From contig QKHF01000317.1 of assembly GCA_003250135.1 (NCBI GenBank), positions 1-19,431 on the forward strand: 19,431 nt of DNA. Reading direction: 5' to 3'. Made by a program: the position numbers and the translations under genes. The notes under the pieces were generated by a model. The model worked only from the letters and a program-made list of their open reading frames with translations, searched no databases and was not told the DNA's origin. Shown piece after piece: positions 13,712-19,431 of the stretch (position 1 is the first letter of the stretch; every line of letters starts with the position of its first letter). This stretch comes from Paracoccaceae bacterium. Its GTDB lineage: Bacteria > Pseudomonadota > Alphaproteobacteria > Rhodobacterales > Rhodobacteraceae.

Positions 13712-14728
13712 ATGATCCACAAGAACTGGCAGGAGTTGATCCGGCCGCAGAACATCAACGTGACCCAGGGCGCCGACGCGGCCCGCGTCGCGACCGTCGT
13801 CGCAGAGCCGCTGGAGCGGGGCTTCGGCCTGACGCTGGGCAACGCGCTGCGCCGCGTGCTGCTCTCGTCGCTGCAGGGCGCGGCCGTCGCCTCGATCCAG
13901 ATCGACGGCGTGCTGCACGAGTTCTCCTCGGTGCCCGGCGTGCGCGAGGACGTCACTGACATCGTCCTGAACATCAAGGGCGTTTGCGTGCGCATGGACA
14001 ATGAGGGTCCGAAGCGCCTGACGCTGCGCGGCACCGGCCCCGGCGTCGTGACCGCGGGCGACATCGAGAAGGTCTCGGATGTCGAGATCATGAACCCCGA
14101 CCATGTGATCTGCCACCTCGACGACGGGGCGGAGCTGCACATGGAGCTGGTGGTCAACACCGGCAAGGGCTATGTCGCGGCCGACAAGAACCGGCCCGAG
14201 GACGCCCCGATCGGGCTGATCCCGGTCGACTCGCTGTTCAGCCCGGTCAAGAAGGTGTCCTACAAGGTGGAGCCGACCCGCGAGGGCCAGGTGCTCGACT
14301 ATGACAAGCTGACCCTGCAGATCGAGACCGACGGCTCGGTCGGCCCCGAGGACGCGCTGGCCTACGCCGCCCGCATCCTGCAGGACCAGCTGCAGACCTT
14401 CATCAACTTCGAGGAGCCGTCCGAGGGCCTGCGCCAGGACGAGGGCGAGGACCTGGAGTTCAACCCGCTTCTCCTGAAGAAGGTGGACGAGCTGGAACTG
14501 TCGGTGCGTTCGGCCAACTGCCTGAAGAACGACAACATCGTCTATATCGGCGATCTCATCCAGAAGACCGAGGCGGAGATGCTGCGCACGCCGAACTTCG
14601 GCCGCAAGTCGCTGAACGAGATCAAGGAAGTCCTGACCGGCATGGGCCTGCATCTGGGCATGGACGTGGTGGACTGGCCGCCCGACAATATCGAAGAGCT
14701 GGCCAAGAAATACGAGGACCAGTTCTAA
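13712..14728 (+). CDS. rpoA: DNA-directed RNA polymerase subunit alpha
   Basis: The alpha subunit dimerises to nucleate RNA polymerase assembly and binds UP elements and activators. The 338-residue product begins MIHKNWQELIRPQNINV. The N-terminal assembly domain (about 1-235) contains the signature PLERGFGLTLGNALRRVLLS. A linker at about 236-252 follows. The C-terminal domain (about 253-325) carries SVRSANCLKNDNIVYIGDL, where Arg266 corresponds to the UP-element-contacting Arg265 of E. coli, and RTPNFGRKSLNEIKEVL. GGAGAG lies before ATG 13712. It is between rpsK and rplQ, its usual position, but without rpsD. Confidence 0.98.
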   Translation: MIHKNWQELIRPQNINVTQGADAARVATVVAEPLERGFGLTLGNALRRVLLSSLQGAAVASIQIDGVLHEFSSVPGVREDVTDIVLNIKGVCVRMDNEGPKRLTLRGTGPGVVTAGDIEKVSDVEIMNPDHVICHLDDGAELHMELVVNTGKGYVAADKNRPEDAPIGLIPVDSLFSPVKKVSYKVEPTREGQVLDYDKLTLQIETDGSVGPEDALAYAARILQDQLQTFINFEEPSEGLRQDEGEDLEFNPLLLKKVDELELSVRSANCLKNDNIVYIGDLIQKTEAEMLRTPNFGRKSLNEIKEVLTGMGLHLGMDVVDWPPDNIEELAKKYEDQF

Positions 14729-14744
14729 GGACCTCGGACGATAC

Positions 14745-14776
14745 GGGCCCCCGCGCCGCAAGGTGGAGAGGGGCCC
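14745..14776 (+). promoter_or_regulatory. Weak possible hairpin between rpoA and rplQ
   Basis: GGGCCCC (14745-14751) can pair with GGGGCCC (14770-14776), leaving an 18-base loop. The rest of this 109-nt spacer holds only the rplQ ribosome binding site (GGAGATGAAAG). The arms are partly self-complementary, so the fold is uncertain. Confidence 0.25.
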
Positions 14777-14837
14777 CAAGGAGGCGGCCGTCAGACGTCG
14801 CCGGACAAAGCATAAAACCCGATTACGGAGATGAAAG

Positions 14838-15263
14838 ATGAACCACGGAAAATCGCGGCGGAAGCTGAACCGCACCGCGTCCCACCGCCAGGCGATGCTG
14901 GCGAACATGGCCTGCTCGCTGATCGAGCATGAGCAGATCAAGACCACGCTGCCGAAGGCGAAGGAGCTGCGTCCCTATGTCGAGAAGCTGATCACGCTCG
15001 GCAAGCGCGGCGACCTGCACGCCCGCCGCAACGCGCTCAGCACCATCAAGCAGGAGCCGGCGGTCCAGAAGCTGTTCGGGGCTCTGGCCGAGCGCTACGC
15101 CGAGCGTCCGGGCGGCTACGCCCGCGTGCTGAAGGCGGGCTTCCGCTATGGCGACATGGCGCCCATGGCGATCATCGAGCTGGTCGACCGCGACCCGGAC
15201 GCCAAGGGCGCCGGCGATCGCGCCCGCGTCGCCGCCGAGGAGGCGATGGCCGACGACGAGTGA
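14838..15263 (+). CDS. rplQ: 50S ribosomal protein L17
   Basis: L17 is a 50S protein near the tunnel exit. The 141-residue product starts MNHGKSRRKLNRTASHRQAM. The signature segment around LIEHEQIKTTLPKAKELRPY is intact, followed by EKLITLGKRGDLHARR and GGYARVLKAGFRYGDMAPMA. The tail is acidic and Ala-rich (VAAEEAMADDE); E. coli L17 has about 127 residues. ATG 14838 follows GGAGATGAAAG; ATG 14831 is in another frame and not used. It is the last gene of the ribosomal cluster, closed by an intrinsic terminator 25 nt downstream. Confidence 0.97.
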   Translation: MNHGKSRRKLNRTASHRQAMLANMACSLIEHEQIKTTLPKAKELRPYVEKLITLGKRGDLHARRNALSTIKQEPAVQKLFGALAERYAERPGGYARVLKAGFRYGDMAPMAIIELVDRDPDAKGAGDRARVAAEEAMADDE

Positions 15264-15288
15264 TCGGCGTCATCGCAGAGATTTCGGG

Positions 15289-15322
15289 AAAGCCCTCCGG
15301 TTCCGGGGGGCTTTTCGCGTTT
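15289..15322 (+). terminator. Intrinsic terminator after rplQ
   Basis: AAAGCCCTCC (15289-15298) pairs with GGGGGGCTTT (15305-15314), with one T:G pair and loop GGTTCC. The stem runs into TTTTCGCGTTT. The position, 25 nt after the rplQ stop, and the shape fit the end of the ribosomal supercluster. Confidence 0.85.
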
Positions 15323-15337
15323 CCGGCGGGATTTACT

Positions 15338-15373
15338 TTGGGCGGCCGCACGCGCCGCGGATAATATCGACTG
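15338..15373 (+). promoter_or_regulatory. Candidate promoter directly before the cyclase gene
   Basis: GATAAT (15360-15365) resembles a -10 hexamer (five of six). TTGGGC (15338-15343) lies 16 nt upstream as a weaker -35. The expected transcription start falls at about 15372-15374, on the ATG itself. No ribosome binding site precedes the ATG, so the mRNA may be leaderless. Confidence 0.45.
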
Positions 15374-16648
15374 ATGGACACAGGAACCGATCCGATCGCC
15401 GACCCGCTGGCGCTTGATCCGCCCAGCGAGGCGGTCCGGCGGCTCGGCCGTTGGCTGATCGAGGAGACCTTGGGCGCGCCGCGCGTCGCGGAGGTGTTCC
15501 GGGAGACGGTGGCGCGCATGGTCCAGCTTGGACTGCGCATCGACCGCGCGCATATCGCCTATACAACCCTGCATCCACTGCACAGCGGTTCGGGCGCGAC
15601 CTGGACCTCGGACAACGGGTTCCGTGAAGAGAACTACGCTTTTTCGCGTGATCCGGCGCAGTCGGGCTGGTTCCAGAGCCCGATCCGGCATCTGATCGAG
15701 CGCGACGTCCCCGAGATGCGCCGCTCGCTGGCGGGACCGGATGCGCAACTCGACTTTCCGATGCTGCTGGAGTTGGCCGCCGGCGGATTCTCCGACTATT
15801 TCGCCGTGCTGCGCCATTTCGACAGCTATCGCGCCAGTTCCGATCCCTCGTTCGTGAACGTCTCGGGCGGCAAAACGGGTGTGGCGCTGACCTGGGCGAC
15901 GCGGGCGGAGGGCGGGTTCTCGGACGAAGAAATCGCCGCCATTCGCTGGTTGGCGGGACCGCTGGCGGTAATGACGAAAATGGCTGATCAGAGGGCCATC
16001 GCCGAGACCCTGGCGCAGTGCTATATCGGCCGTGAGGCCGGGCCGAGGGTGCTGGCGGGGGCCGTGCGCCGGGGCGATTTCGCCGAGACCGAGGCGGTCG
16101 TCTGGATGTCGGACCTGCGCGATTCGACGAAGCTGGCGGCCTCCTATCCGATCAGCCGCTGGATCCCGATGCTCAACGACTATCTCGACGCGACCGTGGG
16201 CGCCGTGGCGGCCGAGGGGGGTGAGCCGCTGACCTATATCGGCGACGGCGCGCTGGCGATCTTCTCGGTGGAGGAATTCGGCGCAGCAGGCGCGCGCAGC
16301 GCCGCGATCCGCGCGGCCAACCTCGCGTTTGCGCAGATGGCGGAGTTGAACGCCGCAAGGGAGGCCGAGGGCGAACCGGCCTTCCGCTGGGGGCTGGGCC
16401 TGCATGCGGGGCGGCTGGGCTATGGCGGCATTGGCGTGCCGGAGCGGCAGAGCTGGTCGGTGATCGGGCCGGTGGTGAATGAGGCGGCGCGTATCGAATC
16501 GCTGACCAAGGAGGTCGGAGAGCCGGTTCTGGCCAGCTCCGCCTTCGCCCAAGGGCTGAACCCGGCCTGGCGGTCGTGCGGATTTCATGCCCTGAAGGGC
16601 GTGGCGACGCCGATGGAGGTGTTCGCGCGACCTGCGTCGGGCGCGTGA
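15374..16648 (+). CDS. Class III adenylate/guanylate cyclase, soluble, atypical purine-site residues
   Basis: The 424-residue protein has no signal peptide or clear membrane segment, so it should be cytoplasmic. Residues 1 to about 230 form an N-terminal domain with a TLHPLHSG...W pattern that I recall from rhizobial-type cyclases; it is probably a sensor or dimerisation part. Residues about 238-420 are a class III cyclase domain. Metal-binding Asp247 (MSDLRDST) and Asp291 (YIGDGALAIF) are 44 apart, the family spacing. Asn369 and Arg373 (VVNEAARIE) supply the transition-state pair. The two purine-selecting positions carry Thr287 (usually Lys) and Ser362 (usually Asp or Thr), so ATP versus GTP preference cannot be told. 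It stands alone between two terminator/promoter regions. The start lacks a ribosome binding site but fits the -10 box just upstream. I give no gene symbol since several cya genes occur per genome. Confidence 0.88.
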   Translation: MDTGTDPIADPLALDPPSEAVRRLGRWLIEETLGAPRVAEVFRETVARMVQLGLRIDRAHIAYTTLHPLHSGSGATWTSDNGFREENYAFSRDPAQSGWFQSPIRHLIERDVPEMRRSLAGPDAQLDFPMLLELAAGGFSDYFAVLRHFDSYRASSDPSFVNVSGGKTGVALTWATRAEGGFSDEEIAAIRWLAGPLAVMTKMADQRAIAETLAQCYIGREAGPRVLAGAVRRGDFAETEAVVWMSDLRDSTKLAASYPISRWIPMLNDYLDATVGAVAAEGGEPLTYIGDGALAIFSVEEFGAAGARSAAIRAANLAFAQMAELNAAREAEGEPAFRWGLGLHAGRLGYGGIGVPERQSWSVIGPVVNEAARIESLTKEVGEPVLASSAFAQGLNPAWRSCGFHALKGVATPMEVFARPASGA

Positions 16649-16664
16649 CGGCCCCTGCGCAGGA

Positions 16665-16693
16665 CTTGCGCCGCGCCGCATCGCATCTATCTG
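16665..16693 (+). promoter_or_regulatory. Possible heat-shock (RpoH) promoter of the protease gene
   Basis: CTTG (16665-16668), a 17-nt spacer, then TCTATCT (16686-16692) closely follow the alphaproteobacterial RpoH consensus CTTG-N17-CYTATNT; only the first base of the -10 differs. The same bases can be read as a weaker sigma70 pair, TTGCGC-N16-TATCTG. The site is about 40 nt upstream of a DegP-type protease gene, a common heat-shock target. Confidence 0.5.
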
Positions 16694-16730
16694 CAAAAGC
16701 GCCTAGGTTCCGCAGAACGGGGACCCAGGC

Positions 16731-18152
16731 ATGCGTCAAATTTTGAAAGCCGCCGCCGTCGCGGCCGCGCTCATCGCCGCCACCGGCGCGATGGCGGAAA
16801 TCCGCGTCCCGTCCAGTCAGGCGGAGATCACGCTCTCTTTTGCGCCGGTGGTGAAATCCGCCGCGCCCGCGGTGGTGAACATCTACACCCGCAAGGTGGT
16901 GGAGCGCCGCCGCAGCCCGTTCGAAGGCGATCCGTTCTTCGAGCGCTTCTTCAAGGATTTCGGCTTCTCCGGCCCGTCGCGAAAGCGCATCGAGAATTCG
17001 CTCGGCTCCGGCGTGATCGTCGACCCGTCCGGCATCGTTGTGTCTAACAATCACGTGGTGGGCGGCGCCGACGAGATCACCGTCGTGCTGCCGGACCGGC
17101 GCGAATATGAGGCAGAGTTGCTGTTGGCGGACGCGCGCACCGACCTCGCCGTCCTGCACCTCAAAGGCGCGGAGGACCTGCCCGCGCTGAAGCTGCGGGA
17201 CTCGGATACGCTGGAGGTGGGCGATCTGGTGCTGGCCATCGGCAACCCGTTCGGGGTCGGCCAGACGGTGACCAGCGGCATCATCTCGGCGCTGGAGCGG
17301 CCCGGCCTCGCCTCGCGCAAGCGCGGCGGCGGGGATGATACGGACGCGCGGCTGTTCATCCAGACCGACGCCGCGATCAACCCCGGCAATTCGGGCGGCG
17401 CGCTGGTCGACATGCGGGGCCGCCTGGTGGGGGTGAATACGGCGATCCTCTCCCGCTCCGGCGGGTCGAACGGCATCGGCTTCGCCATTCCGGCCAATCT
17501 GGTGGCGCGCGTGGTCGAGAGCGCCGAGGCCGGTGCGGATGAAGTTCGGCGCCCGTGGTCCGGCGTCGTCGCGCAGGTGGTGGATCAGGACCTCGCCTCG
17601 GGGCTGGGGTTGGCGCGGCCCACCGGGCTGATCCTGAAGGATTTGCACCCGCTCAGCCCCTTCGCCGAGGCAGGGTTAAAGGTGGGCGACGTGGTGACCG
17701 CGATCGATGGCGAGGAGATCGCCTCGCTGGCCGAACTGTCCTTCCGGCTGGAATCGCGGGCGTTGGGCGAGACCGCCAAGGTCGCGTATCTCAGGCGGGG
17801 CGAGGCGCGGGTGGCGGAGGTGGCCCTGACCCCCGCGCCCGAGGAGCCGCCCAGCGACCTGCGCAAACTGGAGGGGGTGGGGCCGCTGTCCGGCGCGGTG
17901 GTGGCGAATGTGAACCCGGCCGTGATCGAAAAGCTGGATCTGCCGCTGAATGCGGAGGGGGTGGCGGTGCTGTCCGTTTCGGGGCGCGCGCGCGCGAACA
18001 ATCTTCGCCCCGGCGACGTGATCCGGGCGGTGAACGGCGCGGCGGTGTTCAGCAGCGAGGATCTCGACGCGCTGAACGCCGACATGCCCGGCCCGTGGGA
18101 GTTGCAGATCGACCGCGGCGACCGCTCCGGCACGCTGGCCGCGAAACGCTGA
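16731..18152 (+). CDS. Do-family (DegP/DegQ-like) periplasmic serine protease
   Basis: Do-family proteases degrade or hold misfolded envelope proteins. The 473-residue product has a signal peptide (MRQILKAAAVAAALIAATGA, likely cut after AMA at about residue 22), so it acts in the periplasm. The trypsin-like domain spans about 35-265 with catalytic His108 (SNNHVVGG), Asp138 (ARTDLAVL) and Ser221 (INPGNSGGAL). Two PDZ domains follow, about 275-370 and 380-465; the first keeps AGLKVGDVVTAIDG and the second LRPGDVIRAVNG. The length is typical of DegP/DegQ. ATG 16731 has a GGGGA about 7 nt upstream. A heat-shock-like promoter precedes it and rarA follows after 11 nt, so the two probably share a transcript. 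DegP and DegQ cannot be told apart by eye, hence no symbol. Confidence 0.93.
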   Translation: MRQILKAAAVAAALIAATGAMAEIRVPSSQAEITLSFAPVVKSAAPAVVNIYTRKVVERRRSPFEGDPFFERFFKDFGFSGPSRKRIENSLGSGVIVDPSGIVVSNNHVVGGADEITVVLPDRREYEAELLLADARTDLAVLHLKGAEDLPALKLRDSDTLEVGDLVLAIGNPFGVGQTVTSGIISALERPGLASRKRGGGDDTDARLFIQTDAAINPGNSGGALVDMRGRLVGVNTAILSRSGGSNGIGFAIPANLVARVVESAEAGADEVRRPWSGVVAQVVDQDLASGLGLARPTGLILKDLHPLSPFAEAGLKVGDVVTAIDGEEIASLAELSFRLESRALGETAKVAYLRRGEARVAEVALTPAPEEPPSDLRKLEGVGPLSGAVVANVNPAVIEKLDLPLNAEGVAVLSVSGRARANNLRPGDVIRAVNGAAVFSSEDLDALNADMPGPWELQIDRGDRSGTLAAKR

Positions 18153-18163
18153 GGGGCGAGGGA

Positions 18164-19431
18164 ATGTCCGCCGATCTGTTCGATGTCGCCGCTGTCGGCC
18201 CTGCGCCAGAAGGCGCGGGTTCCACACGACCGCTGGCGGATCGGCTGCGTCCCGCGAAGCTGTCGGATGTGGTGGGGCAAGACCATCTGCTGGCGGATGG
18301 CGCCCCGCTGGCGCGCATGGTGTCTGCGGGGCGGCTCAGCTCTCTGATCCTCTGGGGGCCGCCCGGGGTGGGCAAGACCACCATCGCCCGGCTGCTGGCC
18401 GACGCCACCGACCTTTCCTTCGTGCAGATCAGCGCGATCTTCACCGGGGTCGCGGACCTCAGGAAAGTGTTCGAGGCGGCCAAACTGCGCCGCACTCAGG
18501 GTCGCGCCACGCTGCTGTTCGTTGACGAGATTCACCGCTTCAACAAGGCCCAGCAGGACGGATTCCTGCCGCACATGGAGGACGGGACCATCGTGCTGGT
18601 GGGCGCGACGACCGAAAATCCCTCATTCGAACTGAACGCGGCGCTTCTCTCCCGCGCGCAGGTGCTGACGCTCAAGCGGCTGGACGAGGACGCGATGGCG
18701 CAGCTCCTGACCCGGGCCGAGGTGCTGGAGGGGCGCGACCTGCCGCTTACCCCGGACGGGCGCGCCGCGGTGGCCGAGATGGCCGATGGCGACGGGCGGA
18801 CGCTGCTGAACCTCGCCGAGCAGCTGTTCGCGATCCCGGACGGCTCGCTGGACGGCCCGCTGGATGCGCGCGCCGCAGCAGAGCGCCTGACCCGCCGCGC
18901 CCCGGTCTACGACAAGACCGGCGATGGGCATTACAACCTGATCTCCGCCCTGCACAAGTCGGTGCGCGGCTCGGACCCGGACGCCGCGCTCTACTGGCTG
19001 GCGCGGATGCTGGAGGGCGGAGAGGACCCGCGCTACATCGCCCGGCGCGTGGTGCGCATGGCGGTGGAGGATATCGGCCTCGCAGACCCCGAGGCGGTGA
19101 AGCAGGCGCTGGCGGCGCGCGAGACCTATGATTTCCTTGGCTCGCCCGAGGGGGAGCTGGCGATTGCGCAGGCGGTGCTCTATCTGGCGCTGGCGCCGAA
19201 ATCGAACGCCGCCTATGTCGCCTTCAAGCAGGCGATGAAAGCCGCGCGAGAGACGGGCTCGGAGCCGCCGCCGATGCATATCCTGAACGCGCCCACCAAG
19301 CTGATGAAAAGCCAGGGGGATGGCGCTGGCTATGAATACGATCACGATTCGCCCGACGCGGTGTCGGGCCAGAACTATTACCCAGAGAGGATGCGCCGCG
19401 GGGTCTATTACGCGCCGCCGGAGCGCGGCTT
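18164..19431 (+). CDS. rarA: Replication-associated recombination protein A (AAA+ ATPase), 3' end outside window
   Basis: RarA (MgsA) is a AAA+ ATPase related to clamp-loader subunits and eukaryotic WRNIP1/Mgs1, acting at stalled replication forks. The open frame from ATG 18164 gives 422 residues without a stop before the window ends; the family has about 435-440, so only some 15 residues are missing. The N-terminus (MSADLFD) is followed by PLADRLRPAKLSDVVGQDHL. Walker A is GPPGVGKT (65-72) and Walker B is LLFVDE (117-122) followed by IHRFNKAQQD. Sensor 1 lies in GATTENPSFELNAALLSR (147-164). The C-terminal part contains DGHYNLISALHKSVRGSDPD, ALYWLARMLEGGEDP and NAPTKLMK. GAGGGGCGAGGGA precedes the start. 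It lies 11 nt behind the protease gene, an order I recall from Rhodobacterales. Confidence 0.95.
   Translation, partial: MSADLFDVAAVGPAPEGAGSTRPLADRLRPAKLSDVVGQDHLLADGAPLARMVSAGRLSSLILWGPPGVGKTTIARLLADATDLSFVQISAIFTGVADLRKVFEAAKLRRTQGRATLLFVDEIHRFNKAQQDGFLPHMEDGTIVLVGATTENPSFELNAALLSRAQVLTLKRLDEDAMAQLLTRAEVLEGRDLPLTPDGRAAVAEMADGDGRTLLNLAEQLFAIPDGSLDGPLDARAAAERLTRRAPVYDKTGDGHYNLISALHKSVRGSDPDAALYWLARMLEGGEDPRYIARRVVRMAVEDIGLADPEAVKQALAARETYDFLGSPEGELAIAQAVLYLALAPKSNAAYVAFKQAMKAARETGSEPPPMHILNAPTKLMKSQGDGAGYEYDHDSPDAVSGQNYYPERMRRGVYYAPPERG

Noticed and set aside
11710..14166. Very long open frame on the minus strand (about 818 codons) across secY, adk, rpsM, rpsK and rpoA
   Set aside because: It is antisense to certain genes and crosses the adk-rpsM spacer. 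Codon bias in GC-rich DNA removes stop codons from the opposite strand; the predicted protein is low-complexity and His/Arg/Ala-rich and matches no family I know.
15331..15360. NotI-like palindrome GCGGCCGC and GC-rich repeats before the cyclase as a regulator operator
   Set aside because: It is short, common in GC-rich DNA, and has no second copy or spacing typical of an operator.
16173..17648. Minus-strand open frame of 491 codons opposite the cyclase and protease genes
   Set aside because: It covers two clear plus-strand genes and their promoter region, and the translation is Arg/Pro/Ala-rich low complexity without motifs.

Overview
The window is a GC-rich bacterial chromosome segment carrying the core ribosomal-protein supercluster, all genes on the + strand. 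Gene order and protein types point to an alphaproteobacterium, most likely Rhodobacterales or a close relative. Reasons: tuf sits directly in front of rpsJ; secY is coupled to adk; rpsD, rpmJ and infA are missing from the cluster; S14 is the zinc-free 101-residue form; several ribosomal proteins carry Ala/Glu-rich C-terminal tails; and a Do-type protease and rarA follow rplQ. This placement is inference from gene order and protein character, not from a database search.

Layout. 1-722 is the 3' part of tuf (EF-Tu), the end of a str-type operon, followed by a strong hairpin. 808-5621 is the S10 block: rpsJ, rplC, rplD, rplW, rplB, rpsS, rplV, rpsC, rplP. Two consecutive hairpins (5622-5694) separate it from rpmC and rpsQ. 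6263-12558 is the spc block: rplN, rplX, rplE, rpsN, rpsH, rplF, rplR, rpsE, rpmD, rplO, secY, adk. It ends in a 14-bp terminator hairpin. 12611-12638 holds a good sigma70-type promoter, which opens the alpha block after a leader of about 175 nt: rpsM, rpsK, rpoA, rplQ, closed by an intrinsic terminator at 15289-15322. The remaining three genes are not ribosomal: a soluble class III nucleotide cyclase (15374-16648), a periplasmic DegP/DegQ-type protease (16731-18152), and rarA, a AAA+ clamp-loader-like ATPase cut by the window end (18164-19431).

How the genes work together. Most products assemble the 30S and 50S subunits. EF-Tu delivers aminoacyl-tRNA, RpoA nucleates RNA polymerase, SecY is the translocon, and Adk balances adenine nucleotides. 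Many genes overlap (TGATG, ATGA) or lie less than 25 nt apart, as expected for translational coupling. Where a spacer of about 80 nt or more occurs inside the cluster it nearly always contains a GC-rich hairpin.

Main oddities. (1) rplR (L18) is broken by a shift equivalent to a loss of about 13 nt, which in an essential gene suggests an assembly error or a second copy. (2) L3 has an Ala/Glu-rich tail of about 69 residues. (3) The cyclase keeps its catalytic Asp, Asn and Arg residues but has Thr and Ser at the two purine-selecting positions, and may be expressed from a leaderless mRNA. (4) The protease gene has an upstream match to the alphaproteobacterial heat-shock (RpoH) promoter. I saw no mobile element, CRISPR array, tRNA or rRNA gene. 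I did not find a clearly new multi-gene system; the cyclase and the hairpin pattern are the least routine parts.
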